DNA of 64,000 nucleotides. It comes from an uncultured Fibrobacter sp. GTDB lineage: Bacteria; Fibrobacterota; Fibrobacteria; Fibrobacterales; Fibrobacteraceae. A program made the position numbers and the translations under genes. Each line of letters starts with the position of its first letter. Positions within the stretch are counted from its first letter, which is position 1. Where the stretch lies: positions 1 through 64,000 of the forward strand of contig NZ_ONDD01000012.1 in assembly GCF_900316465.1 (NCBI RefSeq), read 5' to 3'. The notes beneath the pieces are model-generated. The model searched no databases, had not been told where the DNA came from, and saw only the letters and a program-made list of their open reading frames with translations. Positions 8,069 to 16,161 of the stretch are shown one piece after another.

Positions 8069-8824
8069 TCAACAACGGGAAAAATGTCTTTCGGGCAGGT
8101 GCTTCCAGTAGTACACCGGCAGACAGCGCTTTAAGAGTTTCGGGTTTTCGCGCTCCTTGATGGCGATAGACTTGTAGTAATCTTGCCAAAGTCGGACCAT
8201 TTCGTCGGGCGGCGTGGCCTTGGAGACTGCATCCATGTTCGGAATGGTGATTTCTGCCAGCTGGTGGCCCGCGTAATACACACCGAAACCTCGCTTGGAA
8301 TCGTAAATCGCCCACTTTTCGTTGGCAAATCGCCCGCGAAAGTGCCCCACAATCAAGTCTAGAATGTCATATTTGGGCTCGATTTCGGCGAAATAGGTGC
8401 CGTCAGAGGTCTTGCTGAAGCGTACAAGTCCGAGCATACCGCCCGCCTCGTGGCGTACAGCGCGGGCGGTCATGAACAGCGGGAGCATTTCGTCGGAAGT
8501 CGGATTCTTGGCGTAATTCGGATCCTTGCCATCGAAAACTTTGCGGAGGTAGGCAAGAATCTTCATCTCGATGCCCTCTTCCTCGGAGCGAAATGCAACA
8601 TGCAAGAGTTCCAGGATATCGGCGCTGGCATAATTTTCGATAGCCCGCTTGAGCCTTGCCGCCTCTTCTTCAGACGTTTCAATGCGGAAGGGCTGCATAA
8701 AGAGGTTACAAGGAGTTGTGCTGCGGTCGCCATGAATTTCGCCCACATCCAAGTGCTGGCGGTAAATTTCGAAGACTACGCTCAAGAATCCGTCGAAAGT
8801 TGAATCATAAGAGATGGAAAGCAT
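8069..8824 (-). CDS. TIGR03915 family putative DNA repair protein (DUF4130)
   Basis: A 251-residue protein starting M-L-S-I-S-Y-D-S-T-F-D-G-F, the usual start of this family. The open frame extends further upstream only through a low-complexity repeat. The C-terminal part (W-x-D-Y-Y-K-S-I-A-I-K-E-R-x-N-P-K-L-L then P-x-Y-Y-W-K-H-L-P-E) matches the DUF4130 signature. The family occurs next to the TIGR03916 radical SAM protein and is predicted to act with it on DNA; the reaction is not established. Here the partner is immediately upstream on the same strand, separated by about 120 bp of heptad-like repeat. Confidence 0.85.
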   Translation of the reverse strand: MLSISYDSTFDGFLSVVFEIYRQHLDVGEIHGDRSTTPCNLFMQPFRIETSEEEAARLKRAIENYASADILELLHVAFRSEEEGIEMKILAYLRKVFDGKDPNYAKNPTSDEMLPLFMTARAVRHEAGGMLGLVRFSKTSDGTYFAEIEPKYDILDLIVGHFRGRFANEKWAIYDSKRGFGVYYAGHQLAEITIPNMDAVSKATPPDEMVRLWQDYYKSIAIKERENPKLLKRCLPVYYWKHLPERHFSRC

Positions 8825-8827
8825 GGG

Positions 8828-8937
8828 GTAAGGATGTGAAATGAGTGATGAGTGATGTGTGATGTGGGATGAGAGATGTGATGTGTGTAGTGTGAGATTA
8901 TTCATTACTCATTTCACATTACACATTTAACATTATA
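8828..8937 (-). repeat. Heptad-like hairpin repeat, copy A
   Basis: One arm contains many GTGATGT/GATGAGT units (8831-8897). The other arm (8900-8930) is ATTACTCATTTCACATTACACAT, which is partly complementary, so the transcript can fold into a long imperfect hairpin. Related copies at 27339-27415 and 47488-47548 also sit between co-directional minus-strand genes. Confidence 0.65.
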
Positions 8938-8944
8938 TATGCAA

Positions 8945-10201
8945 TTAACCTGCGGCAGGAAGTGCGAGGGGTTGGTTTGCGAATAAGTCTAGCTGCAGGG
9001 ATTTTGGCTTGGGGAGCAGCAAGGGGCGCACCATTTCAGGATAAAGCCTGCGCAGGCTGGCGGGAGTATCCGGATGGTAAATAAAGTACTGCGCCCGCTT
9101 GAGTACGACACCCATCTTTTTCAGGTGTTCCAGGCGAATTTTGGAGAAACGACGACCCGAGGCAATCAATTGAGCCGACTTGACGCCAATTCCAGGCACT
9201 CGCAAGAGCATTTCGTAGTCGGCAGTTTGAATATCAATCGGGAAAAATTCCGGGTGACGCAAGGCCCAAGCAGCCTTTGGGTCGAGATCCAAGTCTAGAT
9301 TCGGGTGCGCCTGGTCGACCACTTCGTCAAAGCCGAACTTGTAGAATCGCATGAGCCAGTCGGCCTGATAAAGCCTGTGTTCGCGAACCAGAGGTGGCTT
9401 AGTCGTAAGCGCAGGCAAGCGCTTGTCGGCATTGAGCGGTACATAGCCCGAAAAATACACGCGTTTCATTTGCTGTTGCTTGTAGAATCCGTTAGAAAGA
9501 GTCAGAATTTGCAAGTCCGACTCCCCTGCTGCCCCGACAATCATTTGGGTGCTTTGACCTGCAGGCAAGAACTTTGGCGAATAGCGGGAATGGTCTGTCT
9601 TGTATTCCAGCTTACGCTCGGCTAAAAAATTCATGGGAGCAAGAATCGAGGCATGATTCTTTTCGGGGGCCAGGTATTGTAGCGCCCTGTCTGTCGGAAT
9701 CTCGATATTCACGCTGCTGCGGTCGGCATAAAGCCCTGCTTGGTACAGGAGTTCGCGACTGGCTCCAGGAATCGCCTTCAAGTGAATATATCCGCCAAAT
9801 TTATGGACTGTGCGCAGTTCCTTGGCCACTTGAATCAGCATTTCCATAGTGCGGTCTGGGCTACCCACCACTGCAGAACTTAAGAAAAGTCCCTCGATAT
9901 AGTTACGGCGGTAGAATTCCAACGTCAGGTTGATGAGTTCCTTGGGCGTAAAGGTGGCCCGAGGAATATCGTTGCTACGGCGGTTAATGCAATAGGCGCA
10001 ATCATACTTGCAGGCATTGCTCATCAGCACCTTCAAAAGCGAAATACAACGCCCGTCAGAAGACCAGGTATGGCAAATACCCGCGCTACAGGCGCTCCCG
10101 AGTCCGCCCTTGGGCGCTTGCCGTTTGGATCCGCTAGAAGAACACGACACGTCGTACTTGGCCGCGGCCGAAAGAATATTCAACTTTTCGCGAATGTCCA
10201 T
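8945..10201 (-). CDS. TIGR03916 family radical SAM DNA modification/repair protein
   Basis: A 418-residue radical SAM enzyme. The 4Fe-4S cluster motif is C-K-Y-D-C-A-Y-C (Cys64, Cys68, Cys71). A helix-hairpin-helix segment near residue 330 (L-L-R-V-P-G-I-G-V-K-S-A-Q-L-I-A) is typical of DNA-contacting proteins. It uses S-adenosylmethionine to form a radical; the DNA substrate is unknown. The start M-D-I-R-E-K-L was chosen because AAAAGGG lies just ahead; a GTG 24 nt upstream is an alternative. It is followed by its usual partner TIGR03915. A TATATTTA box about 40 nt upstream may be its -10. Confidence 0.87.
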   Translation of the reverse strand: MDIREKLNILSAAAKYDVSCSSSGSKRQAPKGGLGSACSAGICHTWSSDGRCISLLKVLMSNACKYDCAYCINRRSNDIPRATFTPKELINLTLEFYRRNYIEGLFLSSAVVGSPDRTMEMLIQVAKELRTVHKFGGYIHLKAIPGASRELLYQAGLYADRSSVNIEIPTDRALQYLAPEKNHASILAPMNFLAERKLEYKTDHSRYSPKFLPAGQSTQMIVGAAGESDLQILTLSNGFYKQQQMKRVYFSGYVPLNADKRLPALTTKPPLVREHRLYQADWLMRFYKFGFDEVVDQAHPNLDLDLDPKAAWALRHPEFFPIDIQTADYEMLLRVPGIGVKSAQLIASGRRFSKIRLEHLKKMGVVLKRAQYFIYHPDTPASLRRLYPEMVRPLLLPKPKSLQLDLFANQPLALPAAG

Positions 10202-10278
10202 AAATGCCCTTTTGTTTAGTTGCACCTTTGTTCACTAAATATAAGTATAACTGCACAAAAAAGCAAGTGGTACTATAC

Positions 10279-10308
10279 AAAAAAAATAAGACCCCGAAGG
10301 GCCTTATT
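10279..10308 (-). terminator. Rho-independent terminator after the Ig-repeat protein
   Basis: The stem 10285-10294 with 10299-10308 (one mismatch, loop CGAA) is followed by a run of T on the minus strand. It lies 20 nt past the stop of the upstream large gene. Confidence 0.85.
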
Positions 10309-10328
10309 TTTTAGATGAATTTAAGAGA

Positions 10329-12377
10329 CTATTTTACGAAAATCTTCGCATTTCTAGCATAGCGGGCGCTTTCCATGCGCACCACATAGTTGCCCTTGGC
10401 CAGGTGAGCGAGGTTAAAGCTCTTGGAAGAAGTCTCCGTTTCAGCGAAAGATTCTACCATGTGGCCCATCATGTCAAACACCTGTACGCGAAGCATAGCA
10501 GGCTTCGGCAACACAATCATCAGTTCATTATTGGCATAACCGAACTCGAAGCCAGGCTTGACAGATGCAATAATTGAAGATTTTTCGCTGCTGGAGGACT
10601 TTCCTTTTTCGCTCGAAGAGCTGCTTTCAGTAGTCGAGCTAGAGCTCTTACCCTTTTCGGAGCTGGAGCTTGTGGGCTTAGTCGTTTCGCTACTGGAAGA
10701 GGTTCCCTTGCTGCTAGAAGAACCAGTCTTTTCGGAGCTTGAAGAAACGGTCTTTTCAGAACTAGAGCTTTCAGGTTTCGTCGTTTCGGAGCTGGAGCTT
10801 GTTGCGCTGCTAGAAGAAGTTTCCTTGCTACTAGAAGAATCAACTTTTTCGGAACTAGAAGAAGTTGCTTCAGAAGAACTGCTCGAAGCAAGAACAACAT
10901 TAATCTTTCCCGTTACTGTCGATTTTTCCGAATAAATATCCATCAGTTCAATCGTATAAACGTATTCCTTGGCTGCCGATGCAGAATTTACGGTACCAAA
11001 AATCTTGACTTGTTTCTTTTCCGGGTCCTGTTCCATTTTCAAATTAGACGGGAAGCCAAAACCTTTCACAGATTTTACATGATCATATTGATAAACAATC
11101 GGAACAATGTCTTTGCCGGCAACAACCGTTTGATTATCGCTGCCTTCGACAAGATCAAATTTCATGGTCACCGGCGTCACATTGATCGTAGCCTCTGCAG
11201 TAGCCTCATTGTCTGTGCCGCTAACAGTGTATGTGACCGTATACGAGCCCTTGGTATCTTCATCAAGCAAACCAAAAATGGTCACAGTATTCTTCGTGTT
11301 ATCGGTACTAACACTAAAACCACCAGGGAAACCGGTAAGTCCACCAAATTTCGTCACATTTTCAAATTTGAACACAATCGGTTCAATCGAATCGCCCGCG
11401 GTTACCGTCTGTGTCGCATTTTCGATAGTTTCAATCTTTGTCACAACCGCCTTATGAGTCACTTCAACGGTTGCTTGGGCTTTAGCCGTTTCTTTTCCAT
11501 CGGTAACTTCAAGCTCGATGGTGTAAGTCCCATCTTCCGCTTTTTCGTTAATATCGCCCGAGACCTTGATGATCATGTTTTCGCCGTCTTTTGATGCAGA
11601 AAATTTTCCCGGCGGAATCTTTGTGAGCTGGTAATTATTTGCACCCGTAAACGAGAATGAGACGGGTTTGATAGCTTCGCCGGCAACCACTTTCTGAGTT
11701 GCATTTTCTGCGACACTCACGGAAACAGGTGCGCCTGTGACTTTGAAAGTGATTTCGACACTAAGCGTATCTTTTTCGTTATCTTGCTTTACGCCACGAA
11801 CAATATATTTATACTCGCCAGAGGCGGTGTTAGCGTCTATTTTACCGCTAATTTTAATGATTTGGTTTTCACCGTCCCTTTCATACTTAACTCCAGAGGG
11901 AGAACTGCCAAAAATGAATGATTTAATGCCGGAATATTCAATTTCAATTTCCGAAATGGCTTCGCCCGCCTTGACGGACTGAGTGGTTTCGCCCTTGATG
12001 ACTTTAAGAGTTGTCGGCCTTGCTTGCAAGATGAATTCAAATTGCGTTTGGGCAACTTTGCCTTCATCATCTTCTACCAAGATATAAGGCGTAATTGTTT
12101 TGGGGTTTAGATTACGTTTGATTCGCCCCGAGATTTCACAAACATTATTGGTCCAAGTTTCCGACAAACCCAATGCCGCGAAACCGTCTGATTTAAGTTT
12201 TCCCTTGATATTTTCGTATGAAATCTTTGTCGTTTCGATTTCATCACCCAACATCACAGTCTGTTTGAGTTGGCCCGACAGAACCTTTTGTGTAATTTTA
12301 TCAGAAGCAACATACCCTTCTGCAAATGCTGCGGTTGCAAAGAACATGGCAATTGCCAATGAAATCAATTTTTTCAT
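10329..12377 (-). CDS. Secreted Ig-like repeat protein with Ser-rich linker and C-terminal sorting-like tail
   Basis: A 682-residue exported protein. A cleavable signal peptide (cut after A-F-A) is followed by five repeats of about 85-95 residues with the pattern A-T-Q-x-V-x-A-G-x-x-I-x-P-I and a closing beta-strand set (T-Y-T-V-x-V), resembling putative Ig (He_PIG) or cadherin-like modules. A linker of about 100 residues is dominated by S-S-S-S-E and S-S-S-S-K. The last 75 residues (L-R-V-Q-V-F-D-M-M-G... G-N-Y-V-V-R-M-E) resemble the tail of type IX secretion cargo. The start follows GGAGG; an in-frame ATG 15 nt upstream is less well placed. Likely surface adhesion or cell-wall contact (inference). 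Confidence 0.8.
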   Translation of the reverse strand: MKKLISLAIAMFFATAAFAEGYVASDKITQKVLSGQLKQTVMLGDEIETTKISYENIKGKLKSDGFAALGLSETWTNNVCEISGRIKRNLNPKTITPYILVEDDEGKVAQTQFEFILQARPTTLKVIKGETTQSVKAGEAISEIEIEYSGIKSFIFGSSPSGVKYERDGENQIIKISGKIDANTASGEYKYIVRGVKQDNEKDTLSVEITFKVTGAPVSVSVAENATQKVVAGEAIKPVSFSFTGANNYQLTKIPPGKFSASKDGENMIIKVSGDINEKAEDGTYTIELEVTDGKETAKAQATVEVTHKAVVTKIETIENATQTVTAGDSIEPIVFKFENVTKFGGLTGFPGGFSVSTDNTKNTVTIFGLLDEDTKGSYTVTYTVSGTDNEATAEATINVTPVTMKFDLVEGSDNQTVVAGKDIVPIVYQYDHVKSVKGFGFPSNLKMEQDPEKKQVKIFGTVNSASAAKEYVYTIELMDIYSEKSTVTGKINVVLASSSSSEATSSSSEKVDSSSSKETSSSSATSSSSETTKPESSSSEKTVSSSSEKTGSSSSKGTSSSSETTKPTSSSSEKGKSSSSTTESSSSSEKGKSSSSEKSSIIASVKPGFEFGYANNELMIVLPKPAMLRVQVFDMMGHMVESFAETETSSKSFNLAHLAKGNYVVRMESARYARNAKIFVK

Positions 12378-12477
12378 GATTTCCTCCTTCATAATTCCAT
12401 TTTGGCTAAAATTACAAACTTTTTGACATGGCAGCCAGTGTCCCGGTTCAGATTAGCCCACTGACCGCATTTTTTTT

Positions 12478-12483
12478 TATTTT
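12478..12483 (+). promoter_or_regulatory. Candidate -10 box for leaderless DUF2914 mRNA
   Basis: TATTTT lies exactly 6 nt before the ATG at 12490, with no Shine-Dalgarno between. The same arrangement precedes six other genes here. Confidence 0.35.
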
Positions 12484-12489
12484 ATGACC

Positions 12490-14043
12490 ATGCAATTCGT
12501 TGATAAGTTGCGGGAAAAGCCCGCGGTTCAGAAATTAGAGAAATTTTTTCCGGCTATAGCGTTCCTGGGCGGTTTTGCTTGGGATTCCATTACGCTTGGC
12601 CAGATGGTTTATGGCACCGATATTTTGATTTTGCTCGCCTACTACACCGGCGCGCTTATTCTGGTGATTTTGCTTTCGGCTCAATTGGAACACCCCGAAG
12701 GCTGGACGAAAGAACGCTTGCAAGCGCTAGCCAAGGCCCAGCAGAAACCGGCTCCAGTTCAAAAACAGACGGCCGCCCCAGCCAAGCCGGCAGAACAGCC
12801 TGCCAAGCCCGAAGAGCCTGTTGTCGAAAACAGCGTTATCGAAGAACCGGTTGCTGAACCTGAAGAAGAGCCTCAGGTCAAAACAGAAGAATCTCGCTTT
12901 AGACGTGCAGCCAGTTTTATAGCCCAGAAAACACCGGCCCGCGCCAAGGAAGCCGCTAACCGCGCCGCTCTTGAAGCTAAAGAAGCGACGGCTAAGGCCG
13001 CAGCCATTGCCTCTGCTAAGGCCAAGGAGGCTGCCGCTAAAGCAGCCGCCAAGGCTTCCGCTCAAGCCAAAGACGCCGCAGTCAAGGCGAAGGGAGCTGC
13101 CACTAAGTTCGCCAAAAATGTGGGCTACGAATCGACCGCGATTCCTGAAAATGCGATTGTTGTTCGCCACCGTTTCTTGGACCGCGAATGGAGCGAGACC
13201 TGGAAACAGCGCTTTACTTGGGCTGTTCAGTTCTTCTTTGGCGGTTTGTTTAGCGCCCTGGTGGTCTGCTACTTTAAGAGTAGCGGCTCGCTCGCCTCGT
13301 TCTTGCTTGTGATTTTGCTTGCCATTTTGCTTGTGGGTAACGAATTCCTGCAAAAGAAGTACGAAAGCTTTGGCGTGAGCCTGGCGTTCTTCTGCCTTTT
13401 GGGCACGATGTTCATGAACTTTGCGATTCCGCACCTGGTTCACCGAATCGGATTCATCTGGTTCTTGATTAGCACGGTACTTTCGTTTGGTTTGTGCCTG
13501 TTTATCTGGAAGATTTCGCACCGCAAGAAGAGCATTCTTGTCGCCCCCGCCCTCATTAGCATATTCCTGATTGTCGCCTACATTATGAACTGGGTGCCGC
13601 CTGTACCGCTGGTACTCAAGCAAAAACTCGCCTGCCAGAACTTTGACAAGGTGAGCTACAGCTGCGATGTCGACGATCCTAGCCTGCTGCAGATGGTTGG
13701 CCTCAAGATTCCGAGCGTACACCGCGTTGACAGCAGCGAAGTCTACTTCTTGACCTCGGTCTATGCGCCGGCAAAGCTCAAGGCCGAACTGGAATACCTG
13801 TGGTATTACCAGGACCCGAAAACGGGCAAGTACATGCTTACGGACCGTATTTCTTCGGGCCGCATGATGATTAACGGCGGCCGTGAATCTGGATTCAGGA
13901 CCTTCACGCGTAAGAAGAATACTCCTCCGGGCAAGTACCGTGTAGAAATTGCTTACAAGAACGGGGCCGTGATTGGCTCGGGTACATTCGAAGTCTTTAA
14001 CGAAGCGCCTGAAGACGGCTTTGTGCGCGATACGTTGAGGTAG
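12490..14043 (+). CDS. DUF2914 membrane protein with Ala/Lys-rich domain
   Basis: About 517 residues. One or two membrane segments lie at about 20-55. A Pro/Glu-rich stretch (80-140) leads to a strongly Ala/Lys-rich helical stretch (about 150-220, repeats of K-A-A-A-K-A) resembling histone H1 or apolipoprotein tails. Then come six or so hydrophobic segments (about 250-385), and the C-terminal DUF2914 domain (about 405-508) with the W-Y-Y-x-D-x-K-T-G-K-Y segment. The DUF2914 domain is of unknown function, probably extracytoplasmic. An ATG two codons earlier (12484) is an alternative; the later one fits a TATTTT box 6 nt upstream. There is no partner gene that explains its role. Confidence 0.72.
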   Translation: MQFVDKLREKPAVQKLEKFFPAIAFLGGFAWDSITLGQMVYGTDILILLAYYTGALILVILLSAQLEHPEGWTKERLQALAKAQQKPAPVQKQTAAPAKPAEQPAKPEEPVVENSVIEEPVAEPEEEPQVKTEESRFRRAASFIAQKTPARAKEAANRAALEAKEATAKAAAIASAKAKEAAAKAAAKASAQAKDAAVKAKGAATKFAKNVGYESTAIPENAIVVRHRFLDREWSETWKQRFTWAVQFFFGGLFSALVVCYFKSSGSLASFLLVILLAILLVGNEFLQKKYESFGVSLAFFCLLGTMFMNFAIPHLVHRIGFIWFLISTVLSFGLCLFIWKISHRKKSILVAPALISIFLIVAYIMNWVPPVPLVLKQKLACQNFDKVSYSCDVDDPSLLQMVGLKIPSVHRVDSSEVYFLTSVYAPAKLKAELEYLWYYQDPKTGKYMLTDRISSGRMMINGGRESGFRTFTRKKNTPPGKYRVEIAYKNGAVIGSGTFEVFNEAPEDGFVRDTLR

Positions 14044-14045
14044 TT

Positions 14046-14207
14046 ATGAACGATTTGGAAAATGATCCGATTCTTAACGCGAGTTCTATCAATAGTGAAG
14101 ACTATTGGTTCTTGAAGTTGAACAATAATAATCTAAATTTGGACCATGAACAAAATCAAGACAGCAACACTGCAGGGCAAGTGGACGGGCAACAGCCAAA
14201 CCAATAA
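14046..14207 (+). CDS. Candidate 53-residue ORF overlapping aguB
   Basis: This ORF starts 2 nt after the DUF2914 stop and has a good GAGG-N5-ATG site. The product is Asn/Asp/Leu-rich (starts M-N-D-L-E-N-D-P-I-L-N) and has no recognised domain. Its last 62 nt overlap aguB in another frame, and it contains the TAAATT box proposed for aguB. It could be a small translationally coupled protein or chance; I favour neither strongly. Confidence 0.25.
   Translation: MNDLENDPILNASSINSEDYWFLKLNNNNLNLDHEQNQDSNTAGQVDGQQPNQ
14134..14139 (+). promoter_or_regulatory. Candidate -10 box for leaderless aguB mRNA
   Basis: TAAATTTG (TAnnTTTG) lies with its TAAATT 6 nt before the aguB ATG, and no Shine-Dalgarno is visible. 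Confidence 0.4.
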
Positions 14208-15012
14208 CCAATGGTACGTTGATCAGGCGCTTGCACTTAAGGGCAAGGGAATCGACTTAGTCGTCCTCCCTGAAATGTTCCATACGCCGTATTTCCCGTT
14301 CGAAGAAAATGCCGACTTTTTTGACATGGCCATCGAAAAGGATAGCCCCATTGTCAAGCAGTGGCAGGGCATTGCCAAAGAGATTAACGCCGTAATCGTT
14401 TTCCCGTTCTTTGAAAAGCGCGCACGCGGCATTTACCACAACAGCGCCTTCGTTTTTGAACGTGACGGATCTATTGCGGGCCTTTACCGCAAGAGTCACA
14501 TTCCCGACGATCCGGCTTTTTACGAGAAGTACTACTTTATTCCAGGCGATACGGGTTTTGAACCCATCAAGACAAGCGTCGGTACACTCGGTGTGCTGAT
14601 TTGCTGGGACCAGTGGTTCCCTGAAGCCGCCCGCATTATGAGCCTGAAGGGCGCAGACATTCTGATCTACCCCACTGCTATCGGTTGGATGAAATCGGAA
14701 CCTGCCGAAATCTACCCGCGCCAGCAGGATAGCTGGGTTACGGTGATGCGCGGACACGCCATTGCGAACCGCACCTTTGTGCTTTCGGCAAACCGCATCG
14801 GCACCGAAGGCGAACTCACCTTCTGGGGAACCTCTTTCGTGGCTGCCCCTGACGGCTACTTGATTCACAAAAACGACACCGATTTCCTGGGCGCAAGCAT
14901 CGTGGAAATCGACCTCGCTGAAACCGAGGAAAATCGCCGCTGGTGGCCGCACTTCCGCGACCGCCGCGTTGACCTCTATGGCGATATCCTCAAAATTTGG
15001 TGCGACAAATAG
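14146..15012 (+). CDS. aguB: N-carbamoylputrescine amidase
   Basis: A 288-residue carbon-nitrogen hydrolase (nitrilase superfamily), the normal length. The catalytic triad is visible: Glu43 (L-P-E-M-F-H), Lys116 (Y-R-K-S-H-I-P-D) and Cys153 (L-I-C-W-D-Q-W-F-P-E). It hydrolyses N-carbamoylputrescine to putrescine, CO2 and ammonia in the cytoplasm. The gene for the preceding step, agmatine deiminase, follows 21 nt downstream, so the two make putrescine from agmatine. No arginine decarboxylase gene is in the window. No ribosome-binding site precedes the ATG; a TAAATT box 6 nt upstream suggests a leaderless transcript. Confidence 0.93.
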   Translation: MNKIKTATLQGKWTGNSQTNNQWYVDQALALKGKGIDLVVLPEMFHTPYFPFEENADFFDMAIEKDSPIVKQWQGIAKEINAVIVFPFFEKRARGIYHNSAFVFERDGSIAGLYRKSHIPDDPAFYEKYYFIPGDTGFEPIKTSVGTLGVLICWDQWFPEAARIMSLKGADILIYPTAIGWMKSEPAEIYPRQQDSWVTVMRGHAIANRTFVLSANRIGTEGELTFWGTSFVAAPDGYLIHKNDTDFLGASIVEIDLAETEENRRWWPHFRDRRVDLYGDILKIWCDK

Positions 15013-15033
15013 AGCTAGAACTTAGGGCTAAAA

Positions 15034-16059
15034 ATGACGAAAGCAATTGTACGTTATCCTGCTGAATGGGAAGACCAAGCTGCCACATGGCTCGCTTTTC
15101 CGCACAATAAAAAGAACTGGTACGGTGAACGCGGTGAAATGATCCGCAAGTTCTATATCGAACTGATTCGCACCATCAGCGAATTTCAGCCCGTGAATGT
15201 GCTGGTTCCTAAAAAGGATTTTCTGTCGACGGAAGAAAAAATTGCCGTTGCCGACCGCCCTTTCCCGGCCAGTTTCTTTACCATTAAGACAGACGACATC
15301 TGGATTCGCGATTACGGTCCGTTTTTCTTGAAAAAAGGAAAAGAAACGATTGTTTCGGAAACGGTCTTTAATGCCTGGGGCGCAAAATTTCCGCCTTGGA
15401 AAAACGACAACCAGATTCCCGAACGCATTGCCGATATTTTCGAATACAAGAAGGGCACGAGTGTTCCCTACATATTCGAAGGCGGCGCCATCGAAGTCAA
15501 CGGCGACGGCCTCGGCATTACCACGCTGGATTGCCTGACCGGCAAGAACCGCAATGATTTGAAGGACGTCAAGAAGGTGGTCAAGGCCCTTTGCAAGGCC
15601 TTTGGCTTGCGCGACATGCTGGTGCTCCCCCACGGACTCCACGGCGACCATACGGATGGCCATATCGATAACGTGGCCCGCTTTGTGGCGAAGGACCGCA
15701 TCGTGATGTGCGAAGCAACCGACAAGCGTTCCCCGAACAATGTGATTCTGACCGAAGCGAAGTACCTGATTGAAACTTGGCTCAAGAGCCATTATGGCAA
15801 GAAGGCCAAGGTTGATACGTTGCCGCTTCCGCCGCAGCGCAAGCTTGACGATGGTCAGATTTTGCCGGCCAGCTACATGAACTTTATTTATGCAAATGGC
15901 GCGCTCATTTTCCCGAAGTACAAGTCTCCGAACGACGCGAAGGCCAAGGCTTACTTTGAAAGCGTGTACCCGGACCGCAAGGTTATCGGGCTGGATTGTC
16001 GCACTGTGATTGAAGAGGGCGGCAGCCTGCATTGCATGAGCAAGCATGAATGTTTATAG
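15034..16059 (+). CDS. aguA: Agmatine deiminase
   Basis: A 341-residue member of the Porphyromonas-type peptidyl-arginine deiminase superfamily. It converts agmatine to N-carbamoylputrescine and ammonia. Visible signatures are W-I-R-D-Y-G-P-F-F, H-G-D-H-T-D-G-H-I-D-N-V-A-R-F, and the C-terminal E-G-G-S-L-H-C-M-S with the nucleophile Cys334. AGGG with good spacing sets the start. It is the second gene of the aguB-aguA unit. A 99-bp structured repeat begins at its stop codon and supplies a CGCCTCG/CGAGGCG hairpin with T-rich flank that may terminate the transcript. Confidence 0.95.
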   Translation: MTKAIVRYPAEWEDQAATWLAFPHNKKNWYGERGEMIRKFYIELIRTISEFQPVNVLVPKKDFLSTEEKIAVADRPFPASFFTIKTDDIWIRDYGPFFLKKGKETIVSETVFNAWGAKFPPWKNDNQIPERIADIFEYKKGTSVPYIFEGGAIEVNGDGLGITTLDCLTGKNRNDLKDVKKVVKALCKAFGLRDMLVLPHGLHGDHTDGHIDNVARFVAKDRIVMCEATDKRSPNNVILTEAKYLIETWLKSHYGKKAKVDTLPLPPQRKLDDGQILPASYMNFIYANGALIFPKYKSPNDAKAKAYFESVYPDRKVIGLDCRTVIEEGGSLHCMSKHECL

Positions 16060-16157
16060 ACTGCTCGGCTCTATTGAAATAATTAAAATGTGACATCGCC
16101 TCGCTCTCGCAACCACGCCTCGTTAATACGAGGCGTTTGTTGCTCACGGGGACCGCT
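16059..16157 (+). repeat. Structured dispersed repeat, copy 3 (99 bp)
   Basis: It is the same length as copy 1 (141-239) and starts at the last base of the aguA stop. It begins GACTGCTCGGCTCTAT, contains AAAATGTGACATCGCCTCG, then a hairpin (ACGCCTCG/CGAGGCGT) followed by TTGTTGCTCAC, and ends GACCGCT. The hairpin sequence differs from copy 1 but is fully paired, which is a compensatory pattern. Confidence 0.75.
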
Positions 16158-16161
16158 ACAT

